35,839 bases of DNA, taken from contig CACHNP010000016.1 of NCBI GenBank assembly GCA_902581285.1, forward strand, positions 1-35,839, in the 5' to 3' direction. The notes under the pieces are model-generated. The model was not told the DNA's origin and did no database searches. It worked only from the letters and a program-made list of their open reading frames with translations. Positions within the stretch are counted from its first letter, which is position 1; each line of letters opens with the position of its first letter. Origin of the DNA: an uncultured Gammaproteobacteria bacterium. Its GTDB lineage: Bacteria > Pseudomonadota > Gammaproteobacteria > Coxiellales > Coxiellaceae. The translations under genes and the position numbers were made by a program. Positions 25,246 through 33,186 of this stretch are shown one piece after another.

Positions 25246-26196
25246 ATGCACGAAATGCTGTTTTTTACGAGGCACACATCAAGCTCTGATTTTCTAGTCA
25301 TAGTGGGTTTATTGTTGGTTGCAGTTGGCACGTCTTTTTACTACTTTGTGAAAAATAGAAAGCTCGCACTCATCATATCTGATACTCCAACCTCAAAAAT
25401 CCGATCCGCGTCTCAAGGGTATGTTGAAATTAAAGGGGTTATTCAACCACTATCTGAGCCCTTAATCGCGCCGTTAACCAAGAAACCTTGCTGCTGGTAC
25501 TCCTATGTCATCGAAGAAAAGCAGATTCAACGGATCGGTAATCGAAACGATGTGGAGTGGGTGGTAATTGATCATCATTCCAGTCATCATTTTTTCTATT
25601 TAAAAGACGAAACCGGATTGTTGGCTGTTTACCCATTGGGGGCAGAGGTGATGACTTCAATAAAAGATCGCTGGTTTGATTCCACTTTGACGCCAGCTGC
25701 CACTCTGCTTGGTCAATCTGTTTTTGAAAAACTAAGATTTACATTGAGTGGTACGTCATATCGGTTTACTGAGCGCAGACTTGAAGTAGGTCAGTCACTG
25801 GTTGCCCTGGGTTTTTTTCACACTTTTCAATTAGAAGAAAGTCCTTTCAGTTTATCTTGGGTGAACAATAATCATAACGATGTCATCAATAAGAAGAAGA
25901 AAAAACTGTCTAAGCACCCAAAGTTAGTTGAGATCGTTGATTTATTAACTCTGAACTTGTCCGATAAATCAGAGAGTAAAAAAGAATGGCAGCAAGTGTG
26001 TGAAGGTGCGCAGCAGTCTGCCAAAGATAAATCCGTTGTTAATTTGCTTCACAAGAAAGAGCGTCCGATGATCTTGTCTAATTTTTCAGAGAACAGATTA
26101 GTTAGTAAGTATAAGTGGTTGTCATTTTTTAGTGGCCTGGGTTTTATTGTATCACTTGCTTTGTTAACGGTAGCTTTGCTAGGAAAATTGCATTAG
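25246..26196 (+). CDS. GIDE-domain membrane protein (E3 ubiquitin ligase-like, bacterial)
   Basis: The 316-residue protein has a transmembrane helix near each end (about residues 16-34, and LSFFSGLGFIVSLALLTVAL at the C-terminus). The middle resembles the GIDE domain shared with the mitochondrial ligase MULAN: GYVEIKGVIQPLSEPLIAPL, the cysteine-containing KKPCCWYSYVIEE, FYLKDETGLLAVYPLGA, YRFTERRLEVGQSLVALGFF. Bacterial members lack the RING finger and often lie next to lemA, as here. No RING is seen, so ubiquitin ligase activity is not expected despite the usual database name. ATG 25246 has AAGGAG five bases upstream. It sits 31 bases after the first LemA gene. Confidence 0.8.
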   Translation: MHEMLFFTRHTSSSDFLVIVGLLLVAVGTSFYYFVKNRKLALIISDTPTSKIRSASQGYVEIKGVIQPLSEPLIAPLTKKPCCWYSYVIEEKQIQRIGNRNDVEWVVIDHHSSHHFFYLKDETGLLAVYPLGAEVMTSIKDRWFDSTLTPAATLLGQSVFEKLRFTLSGTSYRFTERRLEVGQSLVALGFFHTFQLEESPFSLSWVNNNHNDVINKKKKKLSKHPKLVEIVDLLTLNLSDKSESKKEWQQVCEGAQQSAKDKSVVNLLHKKERPMILSNFSENRLVSKYKWLSFFSGLGFIVSLALLTVALLGKLH

Positions 26197-26204
26197 GAGG
26201 AACT

Positions 26205-26813
26205 ATGGGATTTGTTTTATTTATTTTGTTTATCTTGCTTGTTGCTGTAGGTACTGTCTTTTTGTTAGGTGTTTGGAGCACAATTAGATCGACTCATAAC
26301 GAGACAATGCAAACTTGGGAAACGATCAAGGATTCGTGTCGAAAACGCTGTGACGTTGTCCCAGATTATATTAATTGCTGCAAGGTGTTTCTAACCAATG
26401 AGGCTGGCGCTGTTGAGAATTTAAAGGCGTCCAATAATCAATTGATGGAAGCAATTGAGCATAATGATCGGGCTCAAGTGGAAAAGTCGGTCAATTTGTT
26501 TGAGAAAAGTTTTTCTCAGGTGACTGAGTTAGCGTTAAAAATTCAAAAATTGAAGGCAACTAAGGCGCATGTTGATTTGTTAAAAAACTTATCGCAATTA
26601 ACTCAAAATCTAAACGATTTAGTTGTAAAATACAATAAGCAAGTGCGTTCATACAATCAGTATGCCGATCGTTTCCCGGGCGCTTTGTTTATACCCTATC
26701 TGCCTAAGTACGCGAAAATACAAGCTTTTAATTTGACTGGGGCTGAGGCGGATGCGAGCCAACAAAAACAAAGCGCCGCTAAGCCCGCAGGTAACACTGC
26801 GAAGGCAAGTTAG
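26205..26813 (+). CDS. Diverged LemA-like membrane protein
   Basis: The 202-residue protein repeats the LemA plan: one N-terminal helix (FVLFILFILLVAVGTVFLLG), then a long helical domain with NETMQTWETIKDSCRKRCDV, VPDYINCCKVFLTNEAGAVE, LNDLVVKYNKQVRSYNQYADRF-type and FPGALFIPYLPKYAKIQAF blocks. The order and the ending match LemA, but identity with the first copy is low. It ends with a short alanine/lysine/glutamine tail. GGAGG lies immediately upstream, eight bases past the GIDE gene. It likely partners with the other two membrane proteins. Confidence 0.82.
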   Translation: MGFVLFILFILLVAVGTVFLLGVWSTIRSTHNETMQTWETIKDSCRKRCDVVPDYINCCKVFLTNEAGAVENLKASNNQLMEAIEHNDRAQVEKSVNLFEKSFSQVTELALKIQKLKATKAHVDLLKNLSQLTQNLNDLVVKYNKQVRSYNQYADRFPGALFIPYLPKYAKIQAFNLTGAEADASQQKQSAAKPAGNTAKAS

Positions 26814-26861
26814 ACGGTTGTTTTCTTGTATTTTGAACCATTTTAATGATAGCATCTTGCC

Positions 26862-27866
26862 ATGATTGTACTTGGTATTGAAACTTCTTGTGATGAAACG
26901 GCTGTTGCTTTATATGGCGACAACGGTTTGTTGTCGCATCGTGTTTTTAGTCAAATTCCTGCACATCAGATTTATGGGGGCGTGGTTCCCGAGGTAGCTG
27001 CACGTGATCATGTGGTAAAACTGCTTCCATTAATTGATGGTGCTCTTTGTGATGCTGGCGTGAGTACTCAGGACTTATCTGCCGTGGCTTACACCGTTGG
27101 ACCAGGCTTGGTTGGCGCGTTAATGGTTGGGGCTTCTATGGGTTGTGCTTTGGCTTATGCCTTAAAAATACCGGCGATAGAAATTCATCATATGGAAGCA
27201 CACCTGATGGCGGTGATGATGGAGCAGGAGTCACCCGAGTACCCTTTTTTGGCTTTATTGGTATCTGGTGGTCATTCGTTGTTAGTGCAGGTGGAGTCGT
27301 TTGGGCGTTATCAAATTTTAGGGCAAAGCGTTGATGATGCCGTTGGTGAAGCGTTTGATAAAACTGCCAAACTGTTGGGCCTGGATTACCCGGGTGGGCC
27401 TGCACTAGCTAAATTAGCAGAAGTGGGGACACCGGGGCGCTTTCGTTTTCCAAGGCCGATGGCGAATAAACCCGGGTTGAATTTCAGTTTTAGCGGCCTG
27501 AAAACAGCGGTTGCAAATAAAATGGCGTCGTTTAAGGCGGCCTCAAAGCAAGATAAAAGTGATATTGCATACGCGTTTCAAGAAGCCGCAGTTGATACAT
27601 TGTTAACTAAGCTTAAACTGGCTTTGGAGCAGACTGGGTTGAATCAGGTTGCCGTCGTGGGTGGTGTCAGCGCCAATCAGCATCTGCGTGAGCGCTGCCA
27701 TGCGTTACTGGATTCCTTTGGTGGCAAGGTTTATTTTCCCCGTTTAGAGTGGTGTACTGATAATGGTGCCATGGTTGCTTTTACAGGTTACCAGCGTTGC
27801 AAGTTATCAGCGAGGGACAATTTGCGTATTCGTGTTAAAGCGCGTTGGCCAATTGATTCACTTTAA
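26862..27866 (+). CDS. tsaD: tRNA N6-threonylcarbamoyladenosine transferase TsaD
   Basis: TsaD, with TsaB and TsaE, transfers the threonylcarbamoyl group to A37 of tRNAs reading ANN codons. The 334 residues are full length. Hallmarks: ETSCDETAVALY at the start, GGVVPEVAARDHV, YTVGPGLVGALMVG, the metal-binding HHMEAHL (histidines 110 and 114), LLVSGGHSLLVQV, DDAVGEAFDKTAKLLGL, YPGGP, NFSFSGLKTAV, VVGGVSANQHLR and CTDNGAMVAF. The start at 26862 gives the standard MIVLGIETS. The end overlaps plsY by four bases in convergent orientation. Confidence 0.97.
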   Translation: MIVLGIETSCDETAVALYGDNGLLSHRVFSQIPAHQIYGGVVPEVAARDHVVKLLPLIDGALCDAGVSTQDLSAVAYTVGPGLVGALMVGASMGCALAYALKIPAIEIHHMEAHLMAVMMEQESPEYPFLALLVSGGHSLLVQVESFGRYQILGQSVDDAVGEAFDKTAKLLGLDYPGGPALAKLAEVGTPGRFRFPRPMANKPGLNFSFSGLKTAVANKMASFKAASKQDKSDIAYAFQEAAVDTLLTKLKLALEQTGLNQVAVVGGVSANQHLRERCHALLDSFGGKVYFPRLEWCTDNGAMVAFTGYQRCKLSARDNLRIRVKARWPIDSL

Positions 27867-28468
27867 ACTTTGTTTTCATTACCGTCTTTGAGTTTTTGTA
27901 TATTTTCACGATGAGCCCATATCACCAACCCGCCAGCCACAAGGGTAGGAAAGAATGCGCCGCCATTAGGGTCGCCATGTAAAACCAGGGCCAGTGAAAT
28001 AATCAGGCTGACCATTACCCCAACTAAAGAAGAAATTGATGCAATACGAAATAAAAGCATTAGGCAAAGCCAACTGATTATGCCCGCGATCGCGGCTAAA
28101 AAATGAATGCCAAGCAAGCTACCAAAGAAAGCAGCCACACCTTTTCCCCCGTTGAATCGAAACCAGATTGGAAACAGGTGGCCAATAACCACAGCTATGG
28201 CGCCCATGCCGATGATAGAGTATTGCGGCGTTGTTTTAAAGAAAATGAGATACTTGATAATCAGGATAGCCACTAAGCCTTTTGCCATGTCGGATAACAG
28301 TGCGATAACACCTTTTTTAACGCCTGCCAGACGAATGACATTACTGGCGCCCGGGTTCTTTGAGCCGTGTTTTCTAGGGTCGGGGTAGTCTAAAAACCGT
28401 GATAAAATGACTGCGAATAAGCAGGAGCCTAGCAAATAGCCAGTCAGGCAAGCGTAGAGAATTGTCAT
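27863..28468 (-). CDS. plsY: Glycerol-3-phosphate acyltransferase PlsY
   Basis: PlsY transfers acyl groups from acyl-phosphate to glycerol 3-phosphate, the first step of phospholipid synthesis, in the inner membrane. The 201-residue protein has about seven hydrophobic helices and the three catalytic blocks: GYLLGSCLFAVI with GSKNPGASNVIRLAG, the acyl-phosphate/G3P block GHLFPIWFRFNGGKGVA, and WAHRENIQKLKDG at the C-terminus. It is convergent with tsaD, a very common arrangement. A promoter lies at 28496-28524. Confidence 0.96.
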   Translation of the reverse strand: MTILYACLTGYLLGSCLFAVILSRFLDYPDPRKHGSKNPGASNVIRLAGVKKGVIALLSDMAKGLVAILIIKYLIFFKTTPQYSIIGMGAIAVVIGHLFPIWFRFNGGKGVAAFFGSLLGIHFLAAIAGIISWLCLMLLFRIASISSLVGVMVSLIISLALVLHGDPNGGAFFPTLVAGGLVIWAHRENIQKLKDGNENKV

Positions 28469-28495
28469 AATGATCCTTGCTAATAACGTTATTCG

Positions 28496-28524
28496 ATTAT
28501 AACGAATTTTTGCGGTTTTACCAA
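28496..28524 (-). promoter_or_regulatory. plsY promoter
   Basis: On the minus strand TTGGTA (28519-28524) and a perfect TATAAT (28496-28501) are 17 bases apart, 28 bases before the plsY start. The 12-base palindrome AATAACGTTATT (28482-28493) lies just downstream, around the likely transcription start. Confidence 0.55.
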
Positions 28525-28809
28525 TGGTTTACGTGGCGGTGCTGGTGTGTTTTAAGGCTTTAGTGGTGATTTTTGCAATTTGGTTTTATTTTATATCTAG
28601 GTCCTGTTTATCTTAAGACATTCTCATTTGTTGAATGTGGTTGTTACCTTATTTTGGTAGTTGATACAGGGACTTACACAGTTTCAGTGCGTGAATAACA
28701 CTGGTTCGTTGATTTAGTTAACAAATCGCTTAGAAATTCTGATTTTTAATGTTTTTTTTACTATAACCGGTGTGTCTTTTTATTTAGTTGAGTAAATTGG
28801 GGGAAGGCT
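28525..28809. other. Spacer between plsY and the A10-split gene
   Basis: No gene is visible here. A weak CTGATT-N17-TATAAC (28739-28767) could serve the small exported protein gene that follows. Confidence 0.3.
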
Positions 28810-29104
28810 ATGAAAAAAGATATGTTGTACCTGGTGTTTGGTCTCATGTTGAGTGTATCTAATGGGGCAATGGCTGAAAAAAAAAACATGTTATGACCCA
28901 GACACAGGGAAAAAAAATGTTGATACGCAATACATTGTTCCTGAAAATGCCCACTGTTGTGAAATTAGTTGCAAAGGGCAGGGTCGAGGTGGTGAGCCTG
29001 ATTCTTTTATGGATTTTTTCACAGACTTCACTGAATACATGAAAGTTAGATGTAATTCAACCCAACAAAACTATCGTTGTACATACAAAGGGGCTCTGTG
29101 GTAG
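28810..29104 (+). CDS. Small exported cysteine-rich protein, frame split at an A10 tract
   Basis: ATG 28810 (after GGGGGAAGG) opens a signal peptide, MKKDMLYLVFGLMLSVSNG then AMA, which reaches stop TGA after five more codons. The rest of the protein lies in another frame: removing one A from the run of ten A (28877-28886) joins the signal peptide to EKKTCYDPDTGKK and continues to the stop at 29104, giving 97 residues. The joined mature part has six cysteines (KTCYD, HCCEISCKG, RCNST, YRCTY), typical of a disulfide-rich exported peptide. The split may reflect slippage-controlled expression, phase variation, a decayed gene or a base-calling error in the homopolymer. A second A-run (eight) lies 25 bases downstream. 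Confidence 0.65.
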
Positions 29105-29307
29105 CGCTCAATTGACAAATGTATAGAGTGGAAATACGATGAGAATTTGAAAAAATGCAAATCATTTATTGACAAATAATTTCGTATCATTAATTTTGTA
29201 ACGGAGTGAGTGCGTACTGTACGTGCCAACAGGTTTAACCCTCGGTATACCGGTTGGTCTTGTTGAATTTTAACAATGAATGTTGTTGTGTCGTTTAAGT
29301 AAAATAT

Positions 29308-29342
29308 TCACATGAGGCGGTGATTACCAGTACCATGTGAAT
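29308..29342. repeat. Inverted repeat near the end of orn
   Basis: ATTCACATG and CATGTGAAT form a perfect nine-base stem with an inner GGT-GATT-ACC stem in the loop, shortly past the orn stop codon. It could act as an orn transcript 3' structure, but no T tract follows on the minus strand. Confidence 0.35.
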
Positions 29343-29360
29343 TATTAAACGGCCAACACG

Positions 29361-29915
29361 TTATGACTCCTTGATAAAGTGATCCCGATAGAAACGCAGT
29401 TCATCAATGGAGTCTCTGATGTCATCCAGCGCCCGGTGACGCGAATGCTTCGTTGTTTGTTCTGCTACCGAAGGCGCCCAGCGCTGAGCAAGAATTTTGA
29501 GCGTGCTCACATCGAGGTTGCGATAATGAAAATACTGTTCTAATTGCGGCATGAAGTTAGCTAAAAAACGCCGGTCTTGGCAAATACTATTACCACACAT
29601 CGGTGATTCACCAGCAGGCACCCATTGTGAAAGAAAATCGATTGTAGCCGCTTCTGCTTGTGCTTCTGTGGTTGTGCTTTTTTGCACTCGATCAACCAAG
29701 CCCGATGCGTTATGGTGCTGTGTGTTCCAGGCGTCCATGGCGGCTAATCTTTCATCGGTTTGGTGAATAGCAAAGACCGGGCCTTCTGCGAGTGTGTTCA
29801 GATCCGTGTCTGTGACGATGGTCGCAATTTCAATGATGCGATCACTGTGGGGTTGTAGGCCCGTCATCTCTAGGTCGATCCAGATCAGGTTGGTGGATTT
29901 GCATTTGATGTCCAT
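29361..29915 (-). CDS. orn: Oligoribonuclease
   Basis: Orn is the DEDDh 3'-5' exonuclease that turns dinucleotides and short RNA into mononucleotides, including the c-di-GMP product pGpG. The 184 residues contain [20 protein letters not shown] (catalytic D14 and E16), [33 protein letters not shown], the [20 protein letters not shown] block with catalytic H and D, and [16 protein letters not shown] 29915 (AAGGAA upstream) is the family start; the frame is open upstream into the preceding gene. It lies 19 bases after the 5'-nucleotidase gene, so the two are probably one operon. Confidence 0.96.
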   Translation of the reverse strand: MDIKCKSTNLIWIDLEMTGLQPHSDRIIEIATIVTDTDLNTLAEGPVFAIHQTDERLAAMDAWNTQHHNASGLVDRVQKSTTTEAQAEAATIDFLSQWVPAGESPMCGNSICQDRRFLANFMPQLEQYFHYRNLDVSTLKILAQRWAPSVAEQTTKHSRHRALDDIRDSIDELRFYRDHFIKES

Positions 29916-29934
29916 ATTCGCGTTCCTTGTGAGG

Positions 29935-30846
29935 TTAAGTTGGCTGATTGATGATTCCATTCGGGACGTGGGCTGCGGCAACCAGAGTACTGGCTGATTC
30001 ACAGTGATGTCGCTGGTCGTCAAAAAACAAGTCAGCGCCAAACGCATCTAAAAATGCTGCTTTATTAAGCCCGCCTAGAAATACCGCCTCATCGACACGC
30101 ACATTCCAGTTACGTAATGTGCGAATGACGCGCTCGTGTGCCGGCGCTTCTCTGGCGGTCACTAACGCTGTTTTTATTGGGCACTCATCCATATCAAAGC
30201 GTCGCTGTAATTGGTGTAGCGCCTGAAGGAATGATTGAAAAGGGCCAACATTCAGCGGGGTTTTTGCCTTATTGGCTTCGCTTTGATGAAAGGCATCAAT
30301 GCCTTCCTTCTGAAAAACCTGTTCTGCTTCATCCGAAAATATCACCGCGTCACCATCAAAGGCAATACGAAGTTTGTCGTCGCGCGATTGTGATTGCGAT
30401 GACGGTAAAATAGTGGCGGCAGCACAGCCTGCTTGTAATGCACTTTCGACATCGCTGGCATTGGCTGATAAGAACAACTGCGCGCCAAACGCCTGGATGT
30501 ACTTATAACGATTTCCGCCATTGGTAAAAGCGGCTCTGGTGATATCCAGGCCGTAATGCTCGATACTATTAAAAATTCGTAGCCCAGTGTCGGCGTTATT
30601 ACGTGACAGTAAGATGACTTCGACTAATTCACCGTATTGGTTCATATTGAGGAATTTATTCACCATATTGAAAGCGACACCCGGCTTTAGGATGTCGTTT
30701 TCGTGGGCGATTTGGTATTCGGTGTACTTTTCGATTCCGTCTTTCTCAAAGATGCTATTGCTTTCATTTAGGTCAAATAGAGCTCTTGATGATATGGCAA
30801 CAACAAGTCGGTGTGATATGTCTTCTGGCATTTGGGATTCTCGCAT
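29935..30846 (-). CDS. 5'-nucleotidase (cytosolic type I family)
   Basis: The 303-residue protein matches the cN-I type 5'-nucleotidases, HAD-fold enzymes that dephosphorylate nucleoside monophosphates. Visible are [69 protein letters not shown], the DxD-containing [33 protein letters not shown] and the C-terminal [24 protein letters not shown]. The start is ATG 30846 or ATG 30831; neither has a good ribosome site. The start lies in a 19-base palindrome just after a TATAAT. Being upstream of orn, it could process the mononucleotides that Orn releases. Confidence 0.9.
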   Translation of the reverse strand: MRESQMPEDISHRLVVAISSRALFDLNESNSIFEKDGIEKYTEYQIAHENDILKPGVAFNMVNKFLNMNQYGELVEVILLSRNNADTGLRIFNSIEHYGLDITRAAFTNGGNRYKYIQAFGAQLFLSANASDVESALQAGCAAATILPSSQSQSRDDKLRIAFDGDAVIFSDEAEQVFQKEGIDAFHQSEANKAKTPLNVGPFQSFLQALHQLQRRFDMDECPIKTALVTAREAPAHERVIRTLRNWNVRVDEAVFLGGLNKAAFLDAFGADLFFDDQRHHCESASTLVAAAHVPNGIINQPT

Positions 30847-30861
30847 TATGTTACATAATGC
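30843..30861. promoter_or_regulatory. Perfect palindrome at the 5'-nucleotidase start
   Basis: GCATTATG-TAA-CATAATGC (given on the gene strand) begins two bases after a minus-strand TATAAT and covers the first possible start codon. It sits at the expected transcription start, a good place for a repressor, and would otherwise form a 5' hairpin that could hide the upstream ATG. Confidence 0.5.
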
Positions 30862-30965
30862 CGATTATACTTAATTTGCAAATAAATGCACTCTGTTGGT
30901 GCATGAAATTGTCAGTTTTACTACCGTACAACCGTGTTATTTCTCTGTAAGTAATTGTTTAGTAG

Positions 30966-32249
30966 TTATGTATTATCTTGATCGGGTCTAACTTCTCGAT
31001 TTAAAAAGTCGACAACATGCTTCATCATATTATCGAAATCGGGGTTGTACCAGTAAAACTGGTGGTTGTCAGGTTGACTTGAGCTGTCTGGCAATTGATT
31101 TTTCTCCTTCGTTGTATCGCATGTATGAAACGACGCGTATTCGTTATCTTTATTCTTAGTTGCGCACCCCTTGACTCTTCCATTCACACCAAGGTACTTG
31201 TTGTCTTTACTCACCGTAAGCTCAGTGGGGAGGCGCAAAGTTTTAATAATTCGTGTGTTCTTTTCTTTGAGACCTTTGGTTAGCCAAGTATCAGTGGTGT
31301 TTTTAATTAACTCTGTTATATTGTTTCTATCAGAAGTGTATATCAGGAATGGGTGTATCAGTGTGTGTTGATAAAGCCAAGTGATATTGTCCCGAGTGAG
31401 TTTACGATATTTTTTGCCCAAAAAGTCATCGTACTGAAGTGTGGTGAAAACAGGCTGTCTAACTTTACCACTGTGTTTGATTTGTCTATCTATCTGATCT
31501 TTTGATACGGTTTTTTGATAAACATCATTAAATGAAAGGCTATCATACTCGGCATAATTACTTTCATTTGTGCGAATAAACCATGGCCTAATGTGGCGAA
31601 GCCATTTAGCATTCTTCCATGAGGCACGGGTCACAATGCTTGGCTGGAATAGCACTAGTGCTCTGATTTGATCTGGATGCTTTAATGCAGCGAGTAGCGC
31701 AATTCGAGCGCTATCATATTCAGACATTACTACTAGTGGTCTATTTGGGTATGTAGTATGTATTCTGTTTATAGCGTAATTGACTTCGTTGTTCCAAGTT
31801 TCTGCACGTGTGGTTAAAAGATCTCCCGGCCTAGTGCCAGAACCGGTAAGCATTAAAGCGTAGGTTGTAACGCAGTACTTTTGTAAGTTCTTTGACATGT
31901 CCTGCAGTGAATTACTTGCACGTAAAGGCGATGAGAAGGTCAGGGCTATGATCGGTTTGTATTGACTACAATTCTTTCCCTCCAGGATATACGGCGCATT
32001 AAGTTGCATAATCAGGTCATGATCTTGTGGATTGTTGTGATAATGGATATTATATTTTTTGATTAGCTCTTTTTTATAATCAATGTATGAACTGAATGGC
32101 GTGTTTTCAGGTAAATCAAAATTACTATTGTATCCTGATGCGTGTAAATAAGGGTTCGACGCCAAGGCGATATTACAAAATAGAATCGTCAACGCAAGCC
32201 AAATACGTTTTTTCATTACAGTATGGAATAAATTAGTGTGTTTCATCAT
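30966..32249 (-). CDS. Exported alpha/beta-hydrolase-like protein with an altered nucleophile motif
   Basis: The 427-residue product has an N-terminal signal peptide (KKRIWLALTILFCNIALA, ending near residue 30). The following part resembles an alpha/beta hydrolase: PIIALTFSSPL, LMLTGSGTRPGDLL (like the lpGhG-x-x-p-g-d-l loop of esterases), WNNEVNYAINRI, PLVVMSEYDSARIALLAAL at the nucleophile elbow, ALVLFQPSI, and PFLIYTSDRNNI near the acid position. The elbow normally reads G-x-S-x-G but here is S176-E-Y-D-S180, so tyrosine stands where serine should be. The protein may be a non-catalytic relative or use another mechanism. The start may be 32249, 32246 or 32216; the first pair follows GAG. 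It is separated from other genes by 119 bases (30847-30965) and 203 bases. Confidence 0.72.
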   Translation of the reverse strand: MMKHTNLFHTVMKKRIWLALTILFCNIALASNPYLHASGYNSNFDLPENTPFSSYIDYKKELIKKYNIHYHNNPQDHDLIMQLNAPYILEGKNCSQYKPIIALTFSSPLRASNSLQDMSKNLQKYCVTTYALMLTGSGTRPGDLLTTRAETWNNEVNYAINRIHTTYPNRPLVVMSEYDSARIALLAALKHPDQIRALVLFQPSIVTRASWKNAKWLRHIRPWFIRTNESNYAEYDSLSFNDVYQKTVSKDQIDRQIKHSGKVRQPVFTTLQYDDFLGKKYRKLTRDNITWLYQHTLIHPFLIYTSDRNNITELIKNTTDTWLTKGLKEKNTRIIKTLRLPTELTVSKDNKYLGVNGRVKGCATKNKDNEYASFHTCDTTKEKNQLPDSSSQPDNHQFYWYNPDFDNMMKHVVDFLNREVRPDQDNT

Positions 32250-32452
32250 ATGAGCTCAATCCATTGTTGCCATATTTCTATTGTACTAGTAATAAGTAAC
32301 GTAGAAAAGAAATTAAAACATAAACAATCATTAAGGGTTAAAATGAAAGCTGTTGCAAGAGCAAGTTGTATTGTTACTTATAACAAACGATGATCGTAAG
32401 ACGGAGCTAATATATTATTAGTGATTGAAAGCGATTGCTCTAAATTTTGATA

Positions 32453-32872
32453 TTATCGCATCGCTAAGTTAACCGTCACGAGCGCTGATTGAGTGCCGAT
32501 ATCAAAGTCCGGCTTAATCTCACACCCTTCACCAAACTGTGCCAGATGGCAAATTTGATTCGTTTTAGACAATAGATTTATCACTGGCTCTAATTTCAAT
32601 GATTGAAATACAGTTGACATGAATTGTTGTAAATTATTCGCTAATTCAAGTGGCGTGCTCTTATTCGCCTTCAGCTGGTGTGTATTAAATTTTTCATACT
32701 TTAAGTTAGATTTGGTGAATATCGTGGGGTCAATCTCTATAATTGGTATCATTGCTAGATTATAGGGGTCAGCAAATGAATAAACAGGCATCGTGCTATT
32801 GTTTGCGTGTCCAGAGGTACTTATGATTAGCATAAAAAGGCTCAAAGCAGCAGAGATTATTGTTTGTTTCAT
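32453..32872 (-). CDS. Small exported protein of unknown function
   Basis: The 139-residue product has a clear signal peptide (MKQTIISAALSLFMLIISTS, cleaved near GHA). The mature part of about 116 residues has two cysteines, close together (QICHLAQFGEGCEI), which may form one disulfide, and a helical stretch LELANNLQQFMSTVFQSLKL. It ends in a strand-like TQSALVTVNLAMR. The start at 32872 is supported by AAGG upstream and by the signal peptide. A promoter with an overlapping inverted repeat is at 32897-32931. No family is recognised. It may be co-transcribed with the hydrolase-like gene 203 bases downstream, but no ribosome-site evidence ties them. Confidence 0.75.
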   Translation of the reverse strand: MKQTIISAALSLFMLIISTSGHANNSTMPVYSFADPYNLAMIPIIEIDPTIFTKSNLKYEKFNTHQLKANKSTPLELANNLQQFMSTVFQSLKLEPVINLLSKTNQICHLAQFGEGCEIKPDFDIGTQSALVTVNLAMR

Positions 32873-32896
32873 ATCACGATACCTTCTTTATAAAAT

Positions 32897-32931
32897 CGAA
32901 CTGAGTATAGTTCGCTTTTTTGTGTTTGCAA
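32897..32931 (-). promoter_or_regulatory. Promoter with inverted repeat for the small exported protein
   Basis: On the minus strand TTGCAA (32926-32931) and TATACT (32904-32909) are 16 bases apart, about 32 bases before the ATG. The -10 is embedded in the inverted repeat CGAACT (32897-32902) / AGTTCG (32909-32914), a possible operator. Confidence 0.5.
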
Positions 32932-33186
32932 GTTTTTTTCAACAAAAGAGGGGGTGTTTCTAATGCGGAATGATTTCTTAATTAAAAACAATTGGTTGAG
33001 TGCCGTGGGTGTTTGTTTTAATTGCGCAGTTAACGTCGACTATCATTGATTATTACCTGCATTGACCAGTGAATATCCAGGCGCAAGGTCGATGATTTTT
33101 TTATTGCCTAATATGGTAAACTTGCGTCACAACTCTAGTACTATTGTCGTTCTATTACTATGCATGTTGCCGTTGGCCGCACTTGA
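32932..33186. other. Spacer between the small exported protein and sulP
   Basis: With the promoter above it forms a 314-base gap. A 28-codon plus-strand frame at 32963-33049, after AGAGGGGG, is the only coding hint, and it has no recognisable features. No terminator is obvious. Confidence 0.35.

Noticed and set aside
25246-26196. Ubiquitin ligase activity suggested by GIDE/MULAN similarity
   Set aside because: No RING-finger cysteine/histidine pattern is present; only the membrane-associated GIDE part is shared.
29105-29307. Possible small RNA after the A10-split gene (TTGACA at 29170 and short palindromes near 29216)
   Set aside because: The -10 spacing is poor and no T-tract terminator follows; not enough to call an RNA.
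32963-33049. A 28-codon plus-strand frame after a GGGGG stretch
   Set aside because: Too short, without hydrophobic or other recognisable features and without a promoter; not called as a gene.
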